Shown here: positions 7,615 through 14,478 of the stretch, piece after piece
Numbering within the stretch: position 1 is the first letter of the stretch
How the letters are laid out: each line of letters opens with the position of its first letter
DNA from: Cytophagaceae bacterium
Lineage (GTDB): Bacteria; Bacteroidota; Bacteroidia; Cytophagales; Flexibacteraceae
DNA: 14,478 nt
Direction: 5' to 3'
NCBI GenBank assembly: GCA_947464365.1
Contig: CANHWS010000053.1
Location: forward strand, 1-14,478
Made by a program: the position numbers and the translations under genes
Notes under the pieces: generated by a model
What the model saw: the letters and a program-made list of their open reading frames with translations, nothing else
The model's database searches: none
Told to the model about the DNA's origin: nothing

Positions 7615-7653
7615 AAGGCAACAACTAGATCGTCTGGTTGTTGCCTTTTTTTT
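7615..7653 (+). terminator. Intrinsic terminator of wecB
   Basis: A perfect 11-bp stem (AAGGCAACAAC at 7615-7625, GTTGTTGCCTT at 7637-7647) closes an 11-base loop and is followed by Ts through 7653. It lies just after the wecB stop and reads on the plus strand. Confidence 0.95.
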
Positions 7654-7769
7654 GTAGCCAGCCCCTGGATCAGTTGAGAAAATTAGAAACAAATGATGAT
7701 AGCGCTCACCGCCTTGTGGCTCTACCCGGAGTGTCTTGTGTAGGTTCTGAGCTCCACTCAAAGGGCAAC

Positions 7770-7801
7770 AAAAAAGGGCTTCGAGATGCTCGGAGCCCTT
7801 T
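7770..7801 (-). terminator. Intrinsic terminator of the DUF4783-like gene
   Basis: On the minus strand AAAGGGCT (7794-7801) pairs with AGCCCTTT (7773-7780). After one mismatch, CGAG pairs with CTCG around a 3-base loop. Six Ts follow (7770-7775). It begins 35 bases after the stop at 7837. With the wecB terminator it insulates the two convergent genes. Confidence 0.93.
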
Positions 7802-7836
7802 CGGCACAAGAAAATTGCGTTATTAATGAAATATCG

Positions 7837-8724
7837 TTAGCGGTCTAGCTCCAGATTCTGGATCATGACCTGACTGTTTTTAATTCGGTAAACCAGATAC
7901 AGTGCAACCTCGGTTGTTTTAGCTTCTGATTTAGGGCTATTAAACTTTGCTTGGCCGATGTTGGTGAGACATTGGAGTTTGCCGAGTACGTAATGGAGGC
8001 CAGATTTTGTTCTGCCTTTGTGCACCCACTTTAACGAGGTAGGGGTGTACTGCTGGTAGAAGAGGCTGAGCAATTTGATGGCTTCCTTGGGTAGGTATCT
8101 ACTGCGGTTGCTCATCAGGTTGACTTCGAGTCCGTCTGGCTTCAATAGCTTTAACATGGTAGTCTGGTTGGTCGCCAATATTGCCTCCTGAATGATAATT
8201 GGGGCTTCTTTTGCAACTTTTTGCTGTGCTTGACTAGGCTCGGTGGCACTTGCTTTGGCAACAGTATCCAGACGTGGTATTAGGGTGTCACTGGTATGAC
8301 TGAGGGCGCGTTTGCCATCAATTGGGTCATCAGAATCAGTGCCTCCGGAAGTTGTAGCTTGTTTCGAAGATCGGCGTAAGGAGTTACTCCGATCTGAGTT
8401 TTTGTCTTTTGCTCTGGGCCGTGTCTTTGACTTGGCCTGGGCAATTTTACTAGGCAGTTGGTCCTGCCGTTTGGACTTTGATTTGCTACGATTGTTGGCT
8501 TTTCGTTTATCCGAGCTAACTGGTTTCTGCTTGTTTGATTGAGCAGGTTTGGTTGACTTGGCTTTACTTTTTGATTTCGCTTGTTTCTTTTGGCTAGGCT
8601 GGCTGGCAGAGGCATTGTGGGCAACTGTCTGGACCGCTTGGCCAAAGATCAATGCTGAAATCAGAAGGGAAAGAACGAGTATCCGCAAGGAGATGACTGG
8701 TAATGATGGTTCATGGTAAGCCAA
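7837..8724 (-). CDS. Exported lysine-rich protein with DUF4783-like C-terminal domain
   Basis: The frame encodes 295 residues from a TTG at 8724. No in-frame ATG occurs before residue 190, so the start is non-ATG. An alternative TTG at 8688 (residue 13) would give a compact signal peptide beginning MRILVLSLLISALIFGQ. Residues 15-36 are a hydrophobic signal segment ending near VAHNASA. Residues 41-125 are an extremely basic, K/S/R/Q-rich low-complexity linker (KSKSKAKSTK, RSKSKSKR). Residues 126-175 are more acidic and disordered. Residues 176-295 form a compact domain resembling DUF4783, seen in small secreted Bacteroidota proteins, with AILATNQTTMLKLL, LLSLFYQQYTPTSLKWVHKG, LHYVLGKL and a final VMIQNLELDR. 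DUF4783 proteins as I know them are about 130 residues with no such linker. Its function is unknown. It is divergent from gpmI and has its own terminator. Confidence 0.8.
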   Translation of the reverse strand: MAYHEPSLPVISLRILVLSLLISALIFGQAVQTVAHNASASQPSQKKQAKSKSKAKSTKPAQSNKQKPVSSDKRKANNRSKSKSKRQDQLPSKIAQAKSKTRPRAKDKNSDRSNSLRRSSKQATTSGGTDSDDPIDGKRALSHTSDTLIPRLDTVAKASATEPSQAQQKVAKEAPIIIQEAILATNQTTMLKLLKPDGLEVNLMSNRSRYLPKEAIKLLSLFYQQYTPTSLKWVHKGRTKSGLHYVLGKLQCLTNIGQAKFNSPKSEAKTTEVALYLVYRIKNSQVMIQNLELDR

Positions 8725-8798
8725 AACCGTGCCAACCTCATTAGGGGACGAAAAATTGATGCAAAAACGTGCTTTTTGTGATCTGTACCCTTAAAATG

Positions 8799-8809
8799 GG
8801 CAAATTGCC
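8799..8809. repeat. Short palindrome in the divergent gpmI promoter region
   Basis: GGCAAATTGCC is a perfect palindrome around a central A, 45 bases before the gpmI ATG and 74 bases before the start of the divergent gene. It could be an operator. No -7 box of the TAnnTTTG type was found for either gene in this 130-base gap. Confidence 0.3.
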
Positions 8810-8854
8810 AAAGGATCAGAGGCCCTAGGTGCCCCACAATCCCCAAACCTTGTT

Positions 8855-10387
8855 ATGAAAAAAGTAATCTTAGTGATCCTGGATGGATGGGGTATTGCCA
8901 AAAATCCGGAAGTATCTGCGCTGGACAAGGCAAATGTGCCTTTTTTTAAGTCCTTGATCAGCAACTATGCCCATAGCCAACTATTGGCATCGGGCCTTGC
9001 AGTTGGCTTACCCGATGGCCAAATGGGTAACAGCGAGGTTGGGCATACTAACCTAGGAGCTGGTCGTGTGGTTTATCAGGATCTGGTCCGGATCAACCTT
9101 GCGGTAAAGGACGGCAGTATTGCCAACGAGCCAGCTATCAAAGACGCCATCAGCTATGCCAAGGCCCACAACAAAAAAATCCACCTCATTGGGCTAGTGT
9201 CCGATGGTGGTGTCCATGCGCATACAGATCATATCAATGGGCTGTTAACAGCTTTCCACCAAGCTGGCTTGCATGATGTCTTTGTCCATGCCTTTACTGA
9301 TGGGCGCGATACAGACCCTAAGGCGGGGGCTCGGTACATCCAGGGCGTGATGGACCATGCAGCCAAGACAACTGGTCTGGTAGCTTCGGTTATTGGCCGC
9401 TATTATGCAATGGATAGAGACAAACGTTGGGAAAGGGTCAAACTAGCGTATGACCTATTGGTCCTGGGCAAAGGCAAACCAACCCAGGATGTTATCCAGG
9501 CCATTAACCAGAGCTATGAGGCCAACATAACGGACGAGTTTATTGAACCTATTGTTGTCACTGATGCCTCAGGCCAACCATTGGCCAAAGTCGAGCCTGG
9601 GGATGTCGTGCTTTGTTTTAATTTCCGGACCGATCGTGGTCGTGAGATCACGCAAGTGCTGACCCAAACGGCCTTCCCTGATTTCGGGATGGAGCCACTA
9701 GATCTTTATTACGTTACGATGACTAACTATGACGACACCTACAAAGGTGTACATGTGGTCTATGACAAGGATAACCTTAACAACACCTTAGGCGAGGTGC
9801 TGGCCAACAATGGCAAAACCCAGATCAGGATAGCCGAAACCGAAAAATACCCACATGTGACCTTCTTCTTTAGCGGTGGGCGAGAGGCTATTTTCGAAGG
9901 CGAACGTCGTCTGATGGCGCCATCACCTAAGGTCGCGACCTACGACCTGCAGCCCTCTATGTCTGCTAAGGACATCACAAATCTGATTGTGCCGGAGTTG
10001 AAGGCAGGCAGTGCGGACTTCGTTTGTCTCAACTTTGCCAATACAGACATGGTGGGCCACACTGGCATCATGTCCGCAGCAATTGCTGCTGCCGAAACAG
10101 TGGATGGTTGCCTCCGCCAAGTCATCGAGGCGGCCCAGGCAGGTGGTTATACGGCACTAGTCCTCGCCGACCACGGCAATAGCGACTGCATGATCAATGA
10201 GGATGGCTCGCCAAACACAGCGCACACTACTCAGCCAGTGCCATTCATCGTCGTGGGTACGGATTTCGCCAATCCCACCACCCAGCACGTTAAAGAAGGT
10301 AAGCTTGGTGACATTGCACCGACCATATTGCACATAATGGGCCTACCAATCCCAACAGAAATGACGGGTACTGTTTTGGTGGACTAA
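8855..10387 (+). CDS. gpmI: 2,3-bisphosphoglycerate-independent phosphoglycerate mutase
   Basis: This manganese-dependent glycolytic enzyme interconverts 3- and 2-phosphoglycerate in the cytoplasm through a phosphoserine intermediate. At 510 residues it has the standard length and fold. The metal-binding Asp10 lies in VILDGWGI and the nucleophile Ser60 in GNSEVGHTNLGAGR. The phosphotransferase-domain motifs are VSDGGVHAH (115-123), TDGRDT (148-153), MDRDKRW (186-192) and NFRTDRGRE (256-264). The returning alkaline-phosphatase-like part contains NTDMVGHTG and LADHGNSD, with Asp439 and His440. The start MKKVILVILDGWG is unambiguous. The gene is monocistronic: the upstream neighbour is divergent and a strong terminator follows 43 bases after the stop. 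Confidence 0.98.
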   Translation: MKKVILVILDGWGIAKNPEVSALDKANVPFFKSLISNYAHSQLLASGLAVGLPDGQMGNSEVGHTNLGAGRVVYQDLVRINLAVKDGSIANEPAIKDAISYAKAHNKKIHLIGLVSDGGVHAHTDHINGLLTAFHQAGLHDVFVHAFTDGRDTDPKAGARYIQGVMDHAAKTTGLVASVIGRYYAMDRDKRWERVKLAYDLLVLGKGKPTQDVIQAINQSYEANITDEFIEPIVVTDASGQPLAKVEPGDVVLCFNFRTDRGREITQVLTQTAFPDFGMEPLDLYYVTMTNYDDTYKGVHVVYDKDNLNNTLGEVLANNGKTQIRIAETEKYPHVTFFFSGGREAIFEGERRLMAPSPKVATYDLQPSMSAKDITNLIVPELKAGSADFVCLNFANTDMVGHTGIMSAAIAAAETVDGCLRQVIEAAQAGGYTALVLADHGNSDCMINEDGSPNTAHTTQPVPFIVVGTDFANPTTQHVKEGKLGDIAPTILHIMGLPIPTEMTGTVLVD

Positions 10388-10430
10388 GCATTCTACAGCA
10401 AGCCCATCCCGATTATAAAAAAGCAACAAG

Positions 10431-10464
10431 AAGCCCAGCCCTATCATTAGGTGCTGGGCTTTTT
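10431..10464 (+). terminator. Intrinsic terminator of gpmI
   Basis: AAGCCCAGC (10431-10439) pairs with GCTGGGCTT (10453-10461). The inner CCTA/TAGG extends the stem around a TCAT loop, with one bulged T. Five Ts follow (10460-10464). Confidence 0.94.
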
Positions 10465-10628
10465 GGCATTTGGGTGTGTTAAACGCAATTTAAAGCCAAT
10501 ACGCAGCCTTTGACCTATTGGTGCGATCCGGTATACCTAACATCAGAGCAGGGCTACACCATTACACAATAGGATATTAGCTTTGGTTGTCATGCAAGCA
10601 TAAGTTTAGGTGCATGGCCACCTCTAGG

Positions 10629-10663
10629 AAAAAAGAAAACCCCAACCAATGGTCGGGGTTTTC
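10629..10663 (-). terminator. Intrinsic terminator of the T9SS surface-protein gene
   Basis: A stem of 12-13 bp pairs arms 10651-10663 and 10635-10647 with one G-T pair and a 3-base loop. On the minus strand it is followed by six Ts (10629-10634). It lies 91 bases after the stop of the T9SS gene. On the plus strand only TTTTC follows, so termination in that direction would be weaker. Confidence 0.92.
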
Positions 10664-10754
10664 AGTCTGAGACGCTGGGGTCTAATCGGGTTTAAGACAC
10701 GCTATTCAGACGGGTTAGAGAAAGCGCAAGCGGTTAACCTGCTGATATGCTGGA

Positions 10755-13700
10755 TTATTCTTTGACAACTTTTTGTTTGCCATAACCTGGGATGTCTAGG
10801 TAGTAGACACCAGCAGCCAAGTGGCTGATGTTGATGACAGCGGTGTTGCCCTCCTCGGTCGAGCTGTAGACTACTTGGCCCAAGGTGTTGCGCAGGGTCA
10901 GCTTGTGGCTGGCGGCATCCGCAAAGTTGAGGGTTAGTTGGTCGCGTGTCGGGTTCGGATAGATGCTGAAGCTAGTAGCCAAATTGTTGTTGAGGCTAGT
11001 GACGTTATTGACCACGAGGGCATAACGATTACCACCATTGACAGCAACTTGAAGGCCTTCGGCAACTGGAGTTGTCTGGCCAGTGGTTTGATCCAACAGG
11101 CTGAGGCTAACACCATTGTCAAACGAGCTGAGGCCATTGAAGGTGATCATTCCTGATCCTGTAAGTTTCAGCGCAAGCGGAATGATGCTTGTGCCAACAA
11201 CAGGACGGCTATCGACTGAAAGTGACTCGCCATTGGCGCCAATCGTCGAGATATCCAAAATGTCACCAGCAAGGTTACGGCCATCAAGGTTGGCATCATA
11301 ACCAGCAGTAGCTGATGGGCTGAAGCGAACAGCAGTTTGGTCAGACTGATTTGCAGCATTGCTGAGAGTCAGGTGCAAGACGTTGGTCACGGCACCAGCA
11401 CGGCGCATCGATGGGTTAGTAGTCCTTGCAGCTTCCTTCTGGATAGACAGGGCAGGTGAGGCTGCATTAGCCCAAACGAAGAATCCTTGTGATGACGGGA
11501 TCATGTTGCTACCACCATTGACACCAACACCGTTGATATAGGTAGAGTAGCGACCGTTGAGGAAGTCATAAATATAGACGGCGTCTTCTAGGTTTGTTTT
11601 GGTCCAAGAAGCATCATCCCAGTCGATTGCACTAGCATAAGGGTTAGCGACAAGGTTGAAGCCGTTTTCGTTAGCGAAGGTACAACCAGAGGCGCAGTAG
11701 CGAAGGTTCGGGAAGTTGTAGGTACCCAATACTGGGGCGCCTTTAGCTCTGAGCCTGCTATCACCTTGTCCTGCAGTAAAGAAGTTACCGTTACGGATCC
11801 AGAGACGGGCACCTACACCTGGTGCAATAACGGTGCTAGCGCTAGGTACCTTAACGTAGCCATTGTTATTGGCACTGGCTGGGGCGGTAGCATCATACAA
11901 GAACAACGACGAGCCACCTGCTACACTTGTGTTGTAGGTGCTGGCAGAGAAGACGTTGAATGCTGACCATCCGCTAGCTGCGAAACCTTGGACAGGGGCA
12001 CCAACGAAGAACCAACCGCCATCAGAAGTAGTTCTCGCACGGTTTATCCAACGCTCAACTGTGAAGTTGCTTGCGTTGCTTACGCTACCGTTTCCAGCAG
12101 ACTGGTCAAGATAGGCTGTGCCGTTGGCGTCTGAAATCAACGTAAAGACACGGTTGTTGAGGTTGAAATTACCAACTTCCAAAGCCAGTTTCTCGCTAAC
12201 AGAGGTAGGGGATGTCAAGGTGACACCACCGCTATTTCCAATCGAGATCGATTTGATCTTGGCAGGAAGGGCTGTTCCGGTTACTTGCGCACCTGTACCT
12301 CCGTAGTAGATATTAGCACCTGCACTGATTGTACGGTTACCAACAACAGTGATGTCGCCTGTGTTGCCAGAAGCGTTGATACCAGCTGGGGAAGTGACAA
12401 CAAGTGTTGCACCATCAGCTAGTATAAAGTCGCCTGGGCCAGAGATGCTAAAGCCACTGGTATGGAGTGTGCCATTGACGGTCATTGTGCCTTCGACAAC
12501 TAAAGGTGCGCTGAGGGTAAGGAAGCCAGCAGCAGCAACAGTAACATTGTAGAAAGTACCACCATTAGACTCAATCGCATTCACGACGAGGTCAGAGCTT
12601 GTACGGTTAACAGTAACGGTTACTGGGGTGCTGGTAGCAGAGGTACAACCATTGCTGATTGCAACAACTGAATAGTTGCCAGCTGTACGAACACGTATGC
12701 GTTGGGTAGTCAACCCGTTAGACCATAGCCAGCTAGTGCCACCGCCAGTTGCGGTTAGGTCAACAAAACCACCTACGTTAAATGTGGTAGGACCAGAAGC
12801 TACAACAGTTTGTGTTGCAGGCAGTGGAGTCTCGGTCACATTGATTGTAGCACTACGTGGGCTGAAACAACCTGATGCAGTGTTAAGGATCCGGAGTGAG
12901 TATGAACCAGCGGCTGTAACATTGATGCTAGCAGTGGCAGCACCATTGCTCCAAACATAGACCTCATTTGCACCTAATGGTTGTGAGGTGGAAATTGTGG
13001 CCGAAGTACCTGTGCAGAAGGTTGTGCTACCAACGATTGCTGGTGCAACTGCACGGGCTTTCATCGTGACTTGTACACCAAATGGGCTAGGACCAGCAGA
13101 AGCTACGATCGGGAAAGGGATAACAAAATCAGAGCAGAATGGAGCCTCTTTGCCCTCTTTGTTAAACCAGCCACCAGATTGTGGGCCACCTGTCAAGACA
13201 AAGGTAAGGGCCTCGATAGCAGTATTTGCAGGGACGCCGTTATAGCTACGCGTTATAAAACCTTTAACCCAACCGTCATTAAGCGCGTTGAATTTAGACC
13301 TTGAATTCGTATTGCCATCATTAGCACCAACAACATATTGGAAGCCACTTCCGCCAATGCGAACACCAAGGTGAGCACGGACTTCGCTAGCACCCAATAG
13401 GCTTTGGAATGCATTGTTGGCAGGCAATGGGCAGGTTTTGCTTGGGTTCAGGAACAAGAAGACGCTGTCGTCAGCTGTGGCTCCAATCGGATAAGCTGTC
13501 AAACCAGAGGTGGTTGTACCACCCAAGGTGTCGGACATACAGCCATTTGCGTTAGCAACGCGAACTGTAAAGTTGCCAGCAGATTTGACCTTGATGGTCC
13601 GGGTTGTTGCTCCGTTGTTCCAACGATATGAAGCATAACCTGTAGGCGCAGATAGTGTTACCGAGTCACCTGGGCAAATAGCGGTTGGTCCGCTTGCTAC

Positions 13701-14478
13701 CACTTGTACTGGCAATGGACGTGCTAAGATGTTAACTGCTGTTGGGGTGCTAAGCGCACTACCACAGCCATTGCGATAAACACGGACTGTATAACTGCCA
13801 CTAGTTTTGACTGTGATTGAACGAGTCGTCGCTCCGTTGCTCCACTCGTAAGTAGCGCCAACAATTGCAGGTGTCGTCAGTACGACACTGCCACCGCTAC
13901 AGAATGTAGTAGGACCAGCTGCCTGAATAATCGGTGCAGCAGAAGAGGTGATCGTGACGGTGACAGGCGCAGATGCGGCTGATGTACACGCACCAGCGAA
14001 GGAACGTACAGAATAGTTGCCAGCAACTGTGGCACGTAGCGTATCGGATACATCGCCGTTAGACCAAATATAGTTGCCAGATGTGCCACCAGAGGCAACA
14101 AGACGCACGCCTTGGCCTTGGCAGAATGTAGTTGGACCAGCAGGGGTAGCAGTCGGAACCGCAGGAGTGCTGTTGATTGATACAGTTACACCAAATGGGC
14201 TACGTACTGGCGAGGCCACAATCGGGAAGTTTATCACGAAGTCTCCACAGCCTGGCTGTACTTTCCCTTCCTTGTCAAACCAACCACCATTTTGTGGGTT
14301 GCCTGTCAATACAAAAGTAAGCGCCTGTATGGCTGTTGATGGGTTGACGCCGTTGTAGGTACGAGGTACAAAACGTTTTACCCATGCGCCTGGGCCATTG
14401 GCCTGGAATAGCGATGGAGAGTTCGGGTTGCCATCATTGGCTGCCACAACGTTTGAGAAGTTATTGTTATTGATACGC
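10755..14478 (-). CDS. Large T9SS-exported multidomain surface protein (N-terminus beyond window)
   Basis: The frame stays open to the window edge. The GTG at 14447 is an internal valine, since the preceding codons (RINNNNFSNV) continue the repeat module. The visible part is 1240 residues. In order it has module A1 (partial, 14172-14478), three Ig-like repeats (13518-14165), module A2 (13062-13487) and two more Ig-like repeats (12603-13052). A Gly/Thr/Asn-rich beta-repeat region follows (about 12080-12600), then a region with FNLVANPYASAIDWD and SSQGFFVWA of the type common in Bacteroidota secreted proteins. The type IX secretion sorting domain is at 10758-10979 (SIYPNPTRDQLTLNF, LRNTLGQVVYSS, LAAGVYYLDI, KQKVVKE). 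Such proteins are exported by Sec, then across the outer membrane by T9SS, where the tail is removed and the protein is released or anchored. I see no enzyme domain in the visible part. Adhesion or glycan binding is an inference. Confidence 0.92.
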   Translation of the reverse strand, partial: RINNNNFSNVVAANDGNPNSPSLFQANGPGAWVKRFVPRTYNGVNPSTAIQALTFVLTGNPQNGGWFDKEGKVQPGCGDFVINFPIVASPVRSPFGVTVSINSTPAVPTATPAGPTTFCQGQGVRLVASGGTSGNYIWSNGDVSDTLRATVAGNYSVRSFAGACTSAASAPVTVTITSSAAPIIQAAGPTTFCSGGSVVLTTPAIVGATYEWSNGATTRSITVKTSGSYTVRVYRNGCGSALSTPTAVNILARPLPVQVVASGPTAICPGDSVTLSAPTGYASYRWNNGATTRTIKVKSAGNFTVRVANANGCMSDTLGGTTTSGLTAYPIGATADDSVFLFLNPSKTCPLPANNAFQSLLGASEVRAHLGVRIGGSGFQYVVGANDGNTNSRSKFNALNDGWVKGFITRSYNGVPANTAIEALTFVLTGGPQSGGWFNKEGKEAPFCSDFVIPFPIVASAGPSPFGVQVTMKARAVAPAIVGSTTFCTGTSATISTSQPLGANEVYVWSNGAATASINVTAAGSYSLRILNTASGCFSPRSATINVTETPLPATQTVVASGPTTFNVGGFVDLTATGGGTSWLWSNGLTTQRIRVRTAGNYSVVAISNGCTSATSTPVTVTVNRTSSDLVVNAIESNGGTFYNVTVAAAGFLTLSAPLVVEGTMTVNGTLHTSGFSISGPGDFILADGATLVVTSPAGINASGNTGDITVVGNRTISAGANIYYGGTGAQVTGTALPAKIKSISIGNSGGVTLTSPTSVSEKLALEVGNFNLNNRVFTLISDANGTAYLDQSAGNGSVSNASNFTVERWINRARTTSDGGWFFVGAPVQGFAASGWSAFNVFSASTYNTSVAGGSSLFLYDATAPASANNNGYVKVPSASTVIAPGVGARLWIRNGNFFTAGQGDSRLRAKGAPVLGTYNFPNLRYCASGCTFANENGFNLVANPYASAIDWDDASWTKTNLEDAVYIYDFLNGRYSTYINGVGVNGGSNMIPSSQGFFVWANAASPALSIQKEAARTTNPSMRRAGAVTNVLHLTLSNAANQSDQTAVRFSPSATAGYDANLDGRNLAGDILDISTIGANGESLSVDSRPVVGTSIIPLALKLTGSGMITFNGLSSFDNGVSLSLLDQTTGQTTPVAEGLQVAVNGGNRYALVVNNVTSLNNNLATSFSIYPNPTRDQLTLNFADAASHKLTLRNTLGQVVYSSTEEGNTAVINISHLAAGVYYLDIPGYGKQKVVKE
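12603..13052 (-). repeat. Ig-like repeats 4 and 5 of the T9SS protein
   Basis: Two repeats of about 73-76 residues share the pattern TTFxxG ... WSNGxxTxxIxVxxAGxYS ... GCxSxxS. Repeat 4 (12834-13052) has cysteines at TTFCTG and SGCFS. Repeat 5 (12603-12830) has Asn in place of the first cysteine (codon 12777-12779) but keeps the second (codon 12645-12647). Confidence 0.8.
13062..13487 (-). repeat. Module A2, second copy of a duplicated ~140-residue domain
   Basis: This segment runs from PIGATADDSVFLFLN to PFGVQVTM. It shares with module A1 the motifs VVxANDGN, WVKxFxxRxYNGV, TAIxALTFVLTG, GGWFxKEGK, CxDFVIxFPIVAS and SPFGV. Its cysteines are at KTCP and PFCSDF. The arrangement (DDSVFLFLNP, LGVRIG, ITRSYNGV) is reminiscent of beta-sandwich modules found beside starch-active Bacteroidota enzymes, but I cannot assign a family. 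Confidence 0.75.
13518..14165 (-). repeat. Ig-like repeats 1 to 3 of the T9SS protein
   Basis: Three tandem repeats of about 70 residues (13947-14165, 13728-13946, 13518-13721) share GPTxxCxGxxVxL ... WxNGxxxxxIxVxxxGxxxVR ... GCxS, with the third strand variable. Each has two cysteines placed to form one disulfide across the sandwich. They match the Ig/PKD-like repeats common in gliding and T9SS proteins of Bacteroidota. Confidence 0.8.
14172..14478 (-). repeat. Module A1, first copy (truncated by window edge)
   Basis: The C-terminal two thirds of the same module as 13062-13487 is visible, from RINNNNFSNVVAANDGN to SPFGVTVS. The two copies are similar at both DNA and protein level and about 1.1 kb apart, which indicates an internal duplication. 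The N-terminal part lies outside the window. Confidence 0.75.

Larger units (their letters stand above)
10388..10754. other. Convergent intergenic region with two terminators
   Basis: These 367 bases separate the 3' ends of gpmI and the T9SS gene. They hold one intrinsic terminator for each gene (10431-10464 plus, 10629-10663 minus). Between them are about 165 bases in which I see no gene, only a small palindrome GGTATACC (10530-10537). The remaining 91 bases form the 3' untranslated trailer of the T9SS gene. Confidence 0.7.

Noticed and set aside
7387..7809. Minus-strand open frame of 140 codons overlapping the end of wecB
   Set aside because: It is antisense to the conserved C-terminus of WecB and runs through two intrinsic terminators.
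14445..14447. GTG at 14447 as the start of the T9SS protein
   Set aside because: The frame is open to the window edge, and the codons upstream continue the module in register with its second copy. No signal peptide occurs at this point, so the start is outside the window.
12603..14478. CRISPR-like or short tandem DNA repeats
   Set aside because: The periodic similarity reflects diverged protein repeats of 70 residues or more inside one reading frame. There are no short identical repeats with unique spacers.

Overview
The window reads as a stretch of chromosome from a member of the Bacteroidota, probably a Cytophagia-like lineage with mid-range GC. The evidence is a very large surface protein ending in a type IX secretion (Por) C-terminal sorting domain, a small DUF4783-like protein (a family I know only from Bacteroidota), a Bacteroidota-style aspartyl-tRNA synthetase C-terminus, and two -7 promoter elements matching the Bacteroidota consensus TAnnTTTG. 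I see no insertion sequence, phage gene, tRNA, rRNA or CRISPR array.

Layout. Positions 1-5923 are read on the minus strand: a truncated two-membrane-segment sensor protein (1-917, open at the window edge), a MoxR-type AAA+ ATPase (1050-2036), a NuoM subunit of respiratory complex I (2278-3942) and aspS (4151-5923). A 509-base gene-free region holding several inverted repeats separates aspS from the plus-strand gene for a WecB-type UDP-GlcNAc 2-epimerase (6433-7581). Next comes a minus-strand gene for an exported protein with a long lysine/serine-rich linker and a DUF4783-like C-terminus (7837-8724). It is divergent from gpmI, the cofactor-independent phosphoglycerate mutase (8855-10387, plus). 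A 367-base gene-free region with two convergent terminators precedes the 3' end of a giant T9SS-exported protein (10755-14478, minus), whose start lies beyond the right edge.

Organisation. Almost every gene looks transcribed alone. Intrinsic terminators follow aspS, wecB, the DUF4783-like gene, gpmI and the T9SS gene. Genes usually found in operons stand by themselves: nuoM has neither nuoL nor nuoN beside it, and moxR has no DUF58 or Bat-type partner in view. The housekeeping functions (complex I, tRNA charging, glycolysis, amino-sugar supply) do not form a shared pathway, so I see no single integrated system here.

The less ordinary parts are the T9SS protein, with a duplicated ~140-residue module between sets of Ig-like repeats; the lysine-rich exported protein; a 10-bp perfect inverted repeat between moxR and the sensor gene; and the hairpin-rich aspS-wecB intergenic region. 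None of these amounts to a clear new defence or mobile system.
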